19,345 nucleotides of DNA from an uncultured Collinsella sp. (lineage in GTDB: Bacteria; Actinomycetota; Coriobacteriia; Coriobacteriales; Coriobacteriaceae): NCBI GenBank assembly GCA_900766165.1, contig CAAFUK010000024.1:1-19345 (forward strand), read 5' to 3'. The notes under the pieces are model-generated. The model saw only the letters and a list, made by a program, of their open reading frames with translations, was not told where the DNA came from and ran no database searches. Numbering within the stretch: position 1 is the stretch's first letter; the number at the start of each line of letters is the position of its first letter. The translations under genes and the position numbers were made by a program. Shown here one piece after another: positions 7,852 to 14,761 of this stretch.

Positions 7852-10080
7852 TTATGCCTCCGGGACCCTACCCGTCGCCAAAATCTGTTCAAGTGCCGCC
7901 TCATCCAACACGGGCACACCCAGCTGCTCGGCCTTGGTGAGCTTGGAGCCCGCTTTGGGACCGGCAACCAGATAGCTCGTCTTCTTTGAAACACTGCCCG
8001 AGACCTTGGCGCCGAGCACCTTGAGCGCCGCGCCCGCCTCGTCGCGGGTGCGGTTGACGAGCGTGCCGGTGAGCACGAAGGTCAGACCCGCGAGTGGCTG
8101 TGCGTCGGCGAGCTCGCCCGCCACGCCAGCGTCGGCTGCGGCTTGCGCGTGCGCGGCGCCCAAGTCGACCTCGAGCGACAGGCCCGCCTGGCGCAGGCGC
8201 TCCAGCACGGCAAGGTTCTCGGGCACGGCCAGGAACTGCTTGACGCTCGCCGCAATCTTGGGACCGATGCCCTCGCACTCGGCAATATCCTCTTCGCTCG
8301 CCAAGATGAGCTTGTCAATCGACAGGAATCGCTCGGCGATGACCTCGCCCACGCTCTTGCCCACGTGGCGGATGCCCAGGGCAAACAGCACGCGACCGAG
8401 CGGCTGGCTCTTGGACTTGTTGAGCTCGGCGATGATTTTCTCGGCCGTCTTGAGGCCTACCGGAATGGGGTCGCCCTTCTTGACGCCCTTTTTGCTGTTG
8501 GAGCTGGCATACGTGCGCCCCGTGTCCAGGCCGGCGATGTCGTCGACCGTGAGCTGGTAGAAGTCTGCGACATCGTGGATCAGGCCGGCGGCGATCATCT
8601 TGTCGACGATCTCGTCGCCCAGGCCATCGACGTCCATACAGCCGCGGCTCACCCAGTGGAGCAGGCGCTCCTTGAGCTGCGCCGGGCAGTCAATGGACAC
8701 GCAGCGGTAGGCAACCTCGCCGTCCTCGTGGACCACGGGGCTGCCGCACACGGGGCAGACCTCGGGCATGTGCCAGTCGACCGAATCGGCCGGGCGCTTG
8801 TCGAGCACCGGGCCCACGACCTCGGGAATCACGTCGCCTGCCTTGTGCACGATGATGGTGTCGCCCTCGCGCACGTTTTTGCGACGGATCTCGTCGATAT
8901 TGTGCAGCGTGGCGCGCGCGATGGTGGAGCCGGCAACCGTCACTGGGTCGAACTCGGCGACCGGCGTGAGCACACCGGTGCGGCCCACCTGGATGCGGAT
9001 TTCGCGCAGGACGGTCTGCTTTTCCTCGGGCGGGAACTTAAAGGCAATGGCCCAGCGCGGTGCGCGGGCAGTAAAGCCCAGGTCGAGCTGCTGCTGGAAG
9101 CTATCGACCTTTACGACCACGCCGTCGATGTCATAGTCCAGGTCGCCGCGATGCTCGAGCGCCTGGGCACAGAACTCGTGGACCTCGGCCGGCGTGGCGC
9201 ACCGTGCCACGTTGGGGTTGACGCTAAAGCCGGCGCTACGCAGCCAGTCCAGAAACTCGCGCTGGCTGTGGACGTGCAGCGGGTCGGTATCGGCGATGGC
9301 ATAGATAAAGGTGGCGAGGTCGCGGCGCGCCGTGACCTTGGGATCCTTCTGACGCAAGGATCCGGCGGCAGCGTTGCGCGGGTTGGCGAAGGGGTCGCGC
9401 CCCTCGGCATCGGCCTCGTCGTTCAGGCGCACAAAGCTGCCCTTAGGCATGTAGACCTCGCCGCGTACCTCAATGGTGCGCTCGCGGTCGGCGCCCATGT
9501 GGGCGAGTGCCGGCTCGGACAGGTGCATGGGCACATCCTTGATGGTGCGCACGTTGAGCGACACGTCCTCACCCGTTGTGCCATCGCCGCGTGTGGCTGC
9601 GCGTACGAAGGTGCCGTTTTGGTAAGTAAGCGCGACGCCCAAGCCGTCAATCTTGAGCTCGCAGGTATAGGTGACGCAGCCGGCACCGAGCGCATCCTCG
9701 GCGCGCTGGAGCCACGCGTCGAGCTCGTCCAGATCCATGGCATCGTCCATGGAATACATGCGTGCCATATGCGTGACCGGCGTAAACTGCTCGCTCACGT
9801 AGCCGCCCACGCGCTGGGTATAGCTGTCGGGCGTCACCAGGTCGGGGTAGGTCGCCTCGATTTCCCGCAGCTCAACGAGCATTTTGTCAAAGGCGGCGTC
9901 CGTGATCTCGGGCGCGTCGAGCATGTAGTAGCGATAGGCGTGGTAATCGAGCTCGTGGCGCAGTTCGGCCGCGCGCGCTGCCGCCTGGGCACGGGCATCA
10001 GCCGGTGCGGCGGCATCCGCGCTCGCGGGTGTTTCGGTATCGATGTCCACGCCGTCACCAAACAGGCTCGATTGCTCCAT
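7852..10080 (-). CDS. ligA: NAD-dependent DNA ligase LigA (742 aa)
   Basis: Seals nicks with 3'-OH and 5'-phosphate ends in replication and repair, using NAD+ to adenylate the enzyme. Domains in order: Ia NAD-binding domain (about residues 35-105, with YHAYRYYMLDAPEITDAAFD), adenylation domain with the active lysine K143 in CELKIDGLG, OB fold (about 355-435), a Cys4 zinc finger (C442, C445, C460, C465), helix-hairpin-helix repeats (about 480-630) and a BRCT domain (about 660-742). ATG 10080 has AAGGAG 8 nt upstream. Compared with typical LigA there is an acidic Ala-rich N-terminal extension of about 30 residues. An extra Lys/Ser-rich loop of roughly 15-18 residues (about 523-540, SSNSKKGVKKGDPIP) lies in the first helix-hairpin-helix region. 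Monocistronic and convergent with the peptidase-lipoprotein unit. Confidence 0.98.
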   Translation of the reverse strand: MEQSSLFGDGVDIDTETPASADAAAPADARAQAAARAAELRHELDYHAYRYYMLDAPEITDAAFDKMLVELREIEATYPDLVTPDSYTQRVGGYVSEQFTPVTHMARMYSMDDAMDLDELDAWLQRAEDALGAGCVTYTCELKIDGLGVALTYQNGTFVRAATRGDGTTGEDVSLNVRTIKDVPMHLSEPALAHMGADRERTIEVRGEVYMPKGSFVRLNDEADAEGRDPFANPRNAAAGSLRQKDPKVTARRDLATFIYAIADTDPLHVHSQREFLDWLRSAGFSVNPNVARCATPAEVHEFCAQALEHRGDLDYDIDGVVVKVDSFQQQLDLGFTARAPRWAIAFKFPPEEKQTVLREIRIQVGRTGVLTPVAEFDPVTVAGSTIARATLHNIDEIRRKNVREGDTIIVHKAGDVIPEVVGPVLDKRPADSVDWHMPEVCPVCGSPVVHEDGEVAYRCVSIDCPAQLKERLLHWVSRGCMDVDGLGDEIVDKMIAAGLIHDVADFYQLTVDDIAGLDTGRTYASSNSKKGVKKGDPIPVGLKTAEKIIAELNKSKSQPLGRVLFALGIRHVGKSVGEVIAERFLSIDKLILASEEDIAECEGIGPKIAASVKQFLAVPENLAVLERLRQAGLSLEVDLGAAHAQAAADAGVAGELADAQPLAGLTFVLTGTLVNRTRDEAGAALKVLGAKVSGSVSKKTSYLVAGPKAGSKLTKAEQLGVPVLDEAALEQILATGRVPEA

Positions 10081-10189
10081 AGCGGCACTCCTTCGCTCGA
10101 TTTCAAACGGATACTAGAGTACCACCGGCCGCAACGGGGCCGAATAGCGGTCTCAAACCGCACCGAATCGGCAGCGGCCGGACCGGGGC

Positions 10190-10390
10190 GGACAGTTAGT
10201 TCAGGTACGTATAAATCCTAGAGCTGGATCAGGCACGAACACCCCTGTTTCAACTAATTTGGGCTCCTCGAGACCATGTAAACGTCCCGCTCTCCCTTCC
10301 AAACACCCATTCGAGCCCCATCCCAATCAAAAATTGCTCAAAACGCATCCCAAGCTGCCACAGATTTATACGTATCTGAACTAACTGTCC
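10190..10390. repeat. 201-bp element with 28-bp terminal inverted repeats
   Basis: The segment 10190-10217 (starting GGACAGTTAGTTCAG) is the reverse complement of 10363-10390 (ending CTGAACTAACTGTCC) at 27 of 28 positions, the exception being G versus A in the middle. The 145-bp interior has no gene. Size and shape fit a miniature inverted-repeat transposable element, an invertible segment, or a long-stem RNA. No target-site duplication is evident at the borders. Confidence 0.7.
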
Positions 10391-10462
10391 AGACCATTCC
10401 GAACCAGGCCTCTTGCCAGCCACAAGTGATCCGTTTTCCTCCGTCCCCAAGGGATCATCGCG

Positions 10463-10503
10463 AAAAGAGGGGGCTGTCCCGCGTTGGCGGGACAGCCCCC
10501 TCT
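10463..10503 (-). terminator. Rho-independent terminator of htrA
   Basis: A 17-bp perfect GC-rich stem (10466-10482 with 10487-10503) closes a GTTG/CAAC tetraloop. Read on the minus strand it is followed by TTTTCGCG. It begins 26 nt past the htrA stop codon. Confidence 0.9.
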
Positions 10504-10529
10504 GGCATCGGTATGTGCGATACAGCTCG

Positions 10530-11996
10530 TTAGAAACTCTGACCGTAGCCTTGACCCTGGCCCTGACCCTGCTGGCCCAGCAGCTCCTCCAGGTACTGGC
10601 GCAGCTGCTCGTCGGTAATACCGCCGTTGCCGGTGTCGGTCGAACTGTCGTCCTGCTGCTGGTTCTGCAGCTCCTCATCGGAGCCCAGCTCGACGGTGAC
10701 CTTCTTCTCTTCCTTGCCGCGCATGAGCGTGATCTCGACCTTCTCGCCCACCTCGTGGCTGCGCAGCGCGATGATCAGGCCATCGGCGCTCGTGATCTCG
10801 TCGTCGCCCAGCTTGGTGATGACGTCGCCCTCCTGAATGCCGGCCTTGGCAGCAGGACCATCCTCAACGACGCTCGCCACATACGCGCCGCTATCGGTGC
10901 TCAGCTTGTTGGTGCGGGCGTTAAGCGCATTGACGCTCGAAAGCGTGGCGCCCATGTACGGATGCACCGGCGTCTTGCCGTCGATGATCTGGTCGGAAAT
11001 GTTCTTGGCGTAGTTAACCGGAATGGCAAAGCCCACGCCCGAGCTGGAGCCCGAGTAGCTCTCGATGAGCGAGTTGATACCCACCAGCTCACCATTGTCG
11101 TTGACGAGCGCGCCGCCGGAGTTGCCCGGGTTGATGGCGGCATCAGTCTGGATCATGTTGGCATAGATGGTGTTACCGCTGGTAGAGCTCATGGCCGTGG
11201 AGCGATACAGCGCCGAGACGATACCGGTGGAGACAGACTGCTCGTTGCCGAAGGGCGAGCCAATCGCCATGACCCACTCGCCCACGTTGAGCTTGGAGGA
11301 ATCACCAATCTCGATCGGCGTGAGCTTGGAGGCATCGGCATCCTTGAGCTTGATGACGGCCAGGTCGCTCGAGGCGTCGTTGCCAACGAACTCGGCCTCA
11401 TATGTAGTGCCGTCGTCCATGGTAACCACGTACTGGTCATAGCCATCGACCACGTGGTTGTTGGTGAGGACGTGGCCCTCGGTATCGAGCACCACGCCCG
11501 AACCGACGCTGCCCGAGTTGTCCGACTCGTCGGCAGACTGCGAAAGCGAGCCATTCTGGCTACCGCTCGAAGTGGCGGTGATGGAAACCACGGAGGGCAA
11601 TGCCTTGGCAGAAACGGCCTCGGCCAGCGTGGTGTCCTCGGAATCAATCGTAATCTTTTGCGTCGATGAACCCGAAGCACCCGCCGTCACGGCATTCTTG
11701 CCGCCACCGATATCGAGCGTGCCGCTCATAATGAGCGCAATGACCAGCAGGGCGCCGCAGGCACAGCCGGCGAGTGCCGTAATAAAGATCGGCAACTTTT
11801 TGGTCTTGGTTTTGACCACTGTGTGCTTGTTTACAACCTGCTGGCTGCCCAGCGGCTTTCCGGTCTGCGTGTCGTAAGCCTGCACGTAGGGAATGTTGCT
11901 ACCGGCAGGCGTCGACTCCACCTGCACGCGCGGCTGCTGCTGGGTCTCGCCGGCGTTGCCCGCATCCTGGGGACGCTGGGAATCGTACTCGCTCAT
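10530..11996 (-). CDS. htrA: HtrA/DegP-family membrane-anchored serine protease with PDZ domain (488 aa)
   Basis: Envelope protein-quality-control protease (S1C family). A Gln/Ser/Pro-rich cytoplasmic N-terminus of about 65 residues precedes a single membrane helix (about 69-93, IFITALAGCACGALLVIALI). The extracellular trypsin-like domain (about 120-340) has the triad His181 (NNHVVDG), Asp211 (SSDLAVIKL) and Ser293 (NPGNSGGAL). One PDZ domain follows (about 345-437, GPAAKAGIQEGDVITKLGD). The tail ends in a Gly/Gln repeat (QGQGQGQGYGQSF). The ATG at 11996 is chosen: AAAGGA lies 9 nt upstream and it gives a normal HtrA N-terminus, whereas extending the frame to 12035 runs into a hairpin. It has its own terminator. 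The upstream hairpin at 12026-12049 lies within its probable leader. Confidence 0.95.
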   Translation of the reverse strand: MSEYDSQRPQDAGNAGETQQQPRVQVESTPAGSNIPYVQAYDTQTGKPLGSQQVVNKHTVVKTKTKKLPIFITALAGCACGALLVIALIMSGTLDIGGGKNAVTAGASGSSTQKITIDSEDTTLAEAVSAKALPSVVSITATSSGSQNGSLSQSADESDNSGSVGSGVVLDTEGHVLTNNHVVDGYDQYVVTMDDGTTYEAEFVGNDASSDLAVIKLKDADASKLTPIEIGDSSKLNVGEWVMAIGSPFGNEQSVSTGIVSALYRSTAMSSTSGNTIYANMIQTDAAINPGNSGGALVNDNGELVGINSLIESYSGSSSGVGFAIPVNYAKNISDQIIDGKTPVHPYMGATLSSVNALNARTNKLSTDSGAYVASVVEDGPAAKAGIQEGDVITKLGDDEITSADGLIIALRSHEVGEKVEITLMRGKEEKKVTVELGSDEELQNQQQDDSSTDTGNGGITDEQLRQYLEELLGQQGQGQGQGYGQSF

Positions 11997-12025
11997 AGCT
12001 GCGATCCTTTCGTCAAATAACCAAA

Positions 12026-12049
12026 GGCCCGCCAAACATGTGGCGGGCC
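12026..12049 (-). promoter_or_regulatory. GC-rich hairpin in the htrA leader, attenuator-like
   Basis: GGCCCGCCA (12026-12034) pairs perfectly with TGGCGGGCC (12041-12049) around a 6-nt loop. On the minus strand it is followed by TTTGGTTATTT and then, 29 nt later, by the htrA start. There is too little room for a promoter between the hairpin and the gene. The hairpin is therefore either a second terminator for the upstream regulator gene or an attenuator or stabilising element in the htrA leader. Confidence 0.45.
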
Positions 12050-12163
12050 ATCATTGTTCACGTTGAGTTGTACCCCAATATGCGGGCGAACGTGTATGAG
12101 AACGCAATCTTTTAGGAAGGCTTAAGTTCTGCTGCAAACTCGAAAGGGATCCACGCATGCGGC

Positions 12164-12200
12164 AAAACCACCACGAAGGTGCCTGTCCCCTTTGTGGTGG
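12164..12200 (-). terminator. Terminator of the GlnR-like regulator gene
   Basis: On the minus strand CCACCAC pairs with GTGGTGG, extended inward by AAGG/CCTT across one mismatch, with a 9-nt loop and a TTTT run after the stem. It starts about 4 nt after the regulator stop codon. Confidence 0.75.
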
Positions 12201-12204
12201 AAAT

Positions 12205-12867
12205 CTAGTCCTTAAACAGATAACCCACGCCACGGACGGTGGTGATGTGCGCCGCGATCTGCGGGCCCACCTTGGAGCGGATGCGTCGAATGTGCACGTC
12301 GACGGTGCGCGTGCCGCCGCAGTACTCAAAGCCCCACACGCGGTGCAGCAGCACCTCGCGGCTGTAGGCACGGTTGGGATGCGTCGCCAAAAAGCTCAGC
12401 AGCGAGTACTCCATCAGCGTCAGGTCGATGGGCTCGTTATCGAGCGTCACCTGGTAGGTAGCCAGGTTAATCTCGAGGTTGTCGATGTTGAGCACATCGT
12501 CGGCGGCGACGGTCTCCTCCTCGCCCATCAGGCGCTGCGCACGAGCCTTAAGCTCGTTGGATGTCGCCGTGGGGCATACAAAGTCGGCATGCGCGTGATT
12601 GGGCAGGCGCAAGGTACCGAGCGCCTCGTCGTCGACGATCACCAACATGGGGACACCGCCGCGATCGTCAAGCCACTTGGCAATCTGATCGATGCGGTCG
12701 CTGCGGATGCCGTCGGAGTCGAGGATCAGCAGGTCAAAGTCGTGCGCCGCAGTCGGCGAATCGGGGGTTGCCAGGCTCACCTCGACACCCAGGGTGGTCG
12801 TCAAGCTGCGGGCAAACTCGTGGAAGCGCGTCGTGCGCGCCATGAACAGGGCACTCTTTTCGGACAT
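12205..12867 (-). CDS. OmpR/PhoB-family response regulator, GlnR-like, with atypical receiver (220 aa)
   Basis: The C-terminal winged helix (about residues 128-220) is canonical, with DLTLMEYSLLSFLATHPNRA, VLLHRVWGFEY and GGTRTVDVHIRRIRSKVGP. That last block closely resembles actinobacterial GlnR. The N-terminal receiver (1-115) keeps an Asp at the phospho-acceptor position (Asp50 in LLILDSDG) but lacks the acidic pair after strand 1 (LFMARTT instead of VVDDD) and the conserved Lys (VCPT instead of a Lys-Pro). Conventional phosphorylation is therefore doubtful. ATG 12867 is chosen for its GGAGG 5 nt upstream; the frame is open further upstream but overlaps the previous gene. It follows the glutamine synthetase homologue by 50 bp on the same strand, with no histidine kinase nearby, which fits an orphan nitrogen regulator. 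Confidence 0.87.
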   Translation of the reverse strand: MSEKSALFMARTTRFHEFARSLTTTLGVEVSLATPDSPTAAHDFDLLILDSDGIRSDRIDQIAKWLDDRGGVPMLVIVDDEALGTLRLPNHAHADFVCPTATSNELKARAQRLMGEEETVAADDVLNIDNLEINLATYQVTLDNEPIDLTLMEYSLLSFLATHPNRAYSREVLLHRVWGFEYCGGTRTVDVHIRRIRSKVGPQIAAHITTVRGVGYLFKD

Positions 12868-12917
12868 ATCGGCCTCCAAAGAAATGAGCTCAATCGTACT
12901 GGAACAAGCCAGCGCGA

Positions 12918-14255
12918 TTAGGAGTTCGCCAGGTAGTGCTTGATCTCCCACTCGGTGATCGTAGACTCAAACTTATGCCACTCGTCGCGCTTCTTTTTGA
13001 GGAAGAAGCTGTGGATGTGCTCGCCGAGGGCATCCTTCATAAACTGCGAGTCCTCAAACACGTCGAGCGCCTCTTTGAGCGAGCGCGGCAGCGGCGTGTA
13101 GCCGGCCTCGAGCATCTGACGGTCGGTAAGCTTGAGCGTCTCGGCCGTTGCCTCGGGCGGGAGTTCCAGCTTGCGCTCGATGCCGTCCAGACCAGCCGCC
13201 AGCGTGACGGCGTTGACCAGGTACGGGTTGGCCATGGGGTCGGGGCTACGAAGCTCGATGCGCGTGGACAGCTGCTTGCCGGGCTTGTAGACCGGAATGC
13301 GGACCATGCTCGCGCGGTTGCGCAGGCCCCACGTGGCGTACTGCGGCACGGAATCGCCGCCCGTGGTGATGCGCTTGTACGAGTTGACCGTGGGGTTAGT
13401 GATAGCGCTGATCTCGCGCGCGTGTGCCAGAATGCCGGCCATGTAGTGCTTGGCGATATCGGAGAGGTGATACTTCTCGTCGTCCTCGCCCCAAAAGACG
13501 TTGTTGCCGTCGTGGTCGAATAGCGACTGGCACAGGAACATAGCGCTGCCGTCCTCGCCCGCCAGCGGCTTGGGCATAAAGGAGGCGTGGCACCCGCTCT
13601 CGTAAGCCTGCTGCTTAATGATGAGCTTGGCCGTGGTGATGGCGTCGGACATGCTCAGGGCCTCGGCGTGGCGCAGGCTCATACCGTGCTGCGAGCGACC
13701 GGCGGCGTGGAAGGTGTACTCCACGGGCACGGACATCTTCTCGAGCGTGAGGACCGTGTTGCGACGCAGGTCGCGAGCGGCATCGCTCACCGAAAGATCG
13801 AAGTAGCCCACATTGTCGAGCGGCTCAGGGGTATGCTCGTCGGGGAAGTAGTAATACTCCAGCTCGGCGCCCACGTTGAGCAGATAGCCAGCCTTCTCGG
13901 CCTTGCGGAACATGCGGCGCAGGGCATCGCGCGGGTCGCCGGCAAACGGCTTGCGATCGGGAGTGCACACGTCGCAGAACACACGGGCGACGCCGTTGTG
14001 GCTCGGGCGCCACGGCAGAATCTGGAAGGTCGAAGCATCGGGAAACGCCAGCATGTCGGCTTCCTCGGGCGTAGCAAAGCCCTCGATGGCGGAGCCGTCA
14101 AAGCCAATACCCTCCTCAAAAGCGACCTCGAGGTCCTCGGGGCTAATGGCAAAGTTCTTGAGGCGGCCGAGAATGTCGACAAACCACAGACGCACAAAGC
14201 GGATGTCGCGCTGCTCTACGGAGCGGAGTACGTAATCGATGTTCTGCTGGTTCAT
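12918..14255 (-). CDS. Glutamine synthetase-family protein (GlnA homologue, type I), active-site residues substituted (445 aa)
   Basis: Full-length homologue of type I glutamine synthetase, with no adenylylation loop, so alpha-type in length. The N-terminal beta-grasp domain is about residues 15-100 (FDGSAIEGF) and the catalytic barrel about 105-445. Retained are Glu131 and Glu133 (GAELEYYYF), NPTVNSYKR (287-295), RNR (312-314) and RIELRSPDP (332-340). Changed, against remembered Bacillus GlnA, are HHEVAPGQHEI to FHAAGRSQHGM (two metal-binding Glu become Ala184 and Gly191), GSGMHC to GSAMFL (metal-binding His becomes Phe240) and the flap GYEAP to GGDSVP. These losses affect both metal sites, so ordinary glutamine synthesis is doubtful; a sensory or altered-substrate role is possible. 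GGGGAG lies 5 nt before the ATG. It forms a unit with the GlnR-like gene downstream. Confidence 0.88.
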   Translation of the reverse strand: MNQQNIDYVLRSVEQRDIRFVRLWFVDILGRLKNFAISPEDLEVAFEEGIGFDGSAIEGFATPEEADMLAFPDASTFQILPWRPSHNGVARVFCDVCTPDRKPFAGDPRDALRRMFRKAEKAGYLLNVGAELEYYYFPDEHTPEPLDNVGYFDLSVSDAARDLRRNTVLTLEKMSVPVEYTFHAAGRSQHGMSLRHAEALSMSDAITTAKLIIKQQAYESGCHASFMPKPLAGEDGSAMFLCQSLFDHDGNNVFWGEDDEKYHLSDIAKHYMAGILAHAREISAITNPTVNSYKRITTGGDSVPQYATWGLRNRASMVRIPVYKPGKQLSTRIELRSPDPMANPYLVNAVTLAAGLDGIERKLELPPEATAETLKLTDRQMLEAGYTPLPRSLKEALDVFEDSQFMKDALGEHIHSFFLKKKRDEWHKFESTITEWEIKHYLANS

Positions 14256-14290
14256 GTCGCTCCCCTTTCTTTCGGGCGGGTTTCGACTGG

Positions 14291-14336
14291 TCTATATCGC
14301 AGATACTATCGCAGAAAAATGTTTCCGCAGGGTTAA
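14291..14336 (-). promoter_or_regulatory. Promoter region of the glutamine synthetase homologue with a GlnR-box-like site
   Basis: On the minus strand TTAAC-N6-GAAAC (14336-14321) matches one a-b pair of the actinobacterial GlnR box (gTnAC-N6-GAAAC) at 8 of 9 defined positions. Just downstream is a weak -35 (TTTTTC), a 17-bp spacer and a -10 TATAGA (14296-14291). The order, site directly beside a poor -35, fits an activated promoter. The spacer holds two copies of TCTGCGATA (14315-14307 and 14303-14295) with a 12-bp period. Leader to ATG 14255 is about 30 nt. Confidence 0.5.
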
Positions 14337-14389
14337 AGCGTATCAAGCGCTCAAAAAACGTGCGCGAACAGGCAGTTGCGAACGAGTGG

Positions 14390-14761
14390 CTAGCGTTCAG
14401 ATTCGGAGACAATTTGTCTACAGGCTCGTTCCAGCGTGGGGAACTCCATCGTCACCGCATCCCAAACAACCGAGCGGTCGACATTGCCGTAATCATGCGC
14501 AAGATAATTTCTCATGCCGACAATTCCACGCCATTCGATTTCGGGATGAAGCCGCTGCGAGCGTTCCGACAATTTGCCCGCTTCTTCCGTCACCCTAAGC
14601 GCACACATCAAAAGGGAGTCCGCCAACGCCCTCGTCCGTACGTCATTCGCATGCAGAAACTGGTCCTCGGTGATATCAAAAGCCTTGATGCGCTCGTTCG
14701 TTTCGGAGATGGCCTCCAAAACCTCTTGGGCGCGGAGACCGTCTGACTTACGCGCGATCAT
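14390..14761 (-). CDS. hepT: HepT-like ribonuclease toxin (HEPN domain, 123 aa)
   Basis: All-helical HEPN/DUF86 protein. The RX4HXY ribonuclease motif is intact at residues 84-91 (RNYLAHDY). In the type VII toxin-antitoxin family HepT cleaves RNA, and its partner MntA silences it by adenylylating the tyrosine of this motif (here Tyr91). ATG 14761 overlaps the end of the upstream nucleotidyltransferase gene by 14 nt and has AAGGAG about 9 nt upstream within it, so the two are translationally coupled. Length is near normal for HepT. Confidence 0.9.
   Translation of the reverse strand: MIARKSDGLRAQEVLEAISETNERIKAFDITEDQFLHANDVRTRALADSLLMCALRVTEEAGKLSERSQRLHPEIEWRGIVGMRNYLAHDYGNVDRSVVWDAVTMEFPTLERACRQIVSESER

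Larger units (their letters stand above)
10081..10529. other. Non-coding region between ligA and htrA
   Basis: 449 bp without a convincing gene. About 110 bp lie before the ligA start and contain its ribosome site but no clear promoter. Then comes a 201-bp element bounded by inverted repeats (10190-10390), and finally the htrA terminator (10463-10503). An open minus-strand frame runs through this region into htrA, but it crosses the terminator and has no ribosome site or recognisable domain. Confidence 0.6.

Noticed and set aside
8143..10221. Long open frame on the plus strand opposite ligA (about 690 codons)
   Set aside because: It is antisense to a certain gene, is rich in Ala/Gly/His/Arg/Val without any domain, and is a by-product of GC-biased codon use.
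10250..10678. Minus-strand open frame covering the inverted-repeat element, terminator and htrA end
   Set aside because: It overlaps the protease coding end in another frame, runs through a strong terminator and has no ribosome site.
10413..11669. Plus-strand frame of about 418 codons opposite htrA
   Set aside because: It crosses the htrA terminator and mirrors the protease coding sequence; no family resemblance.
12050..12163. htrA promoter
   Set aside because: Only poor matches were found (for example TTGGGG with AATGAT, 17 bp apart), not enough to call a site.
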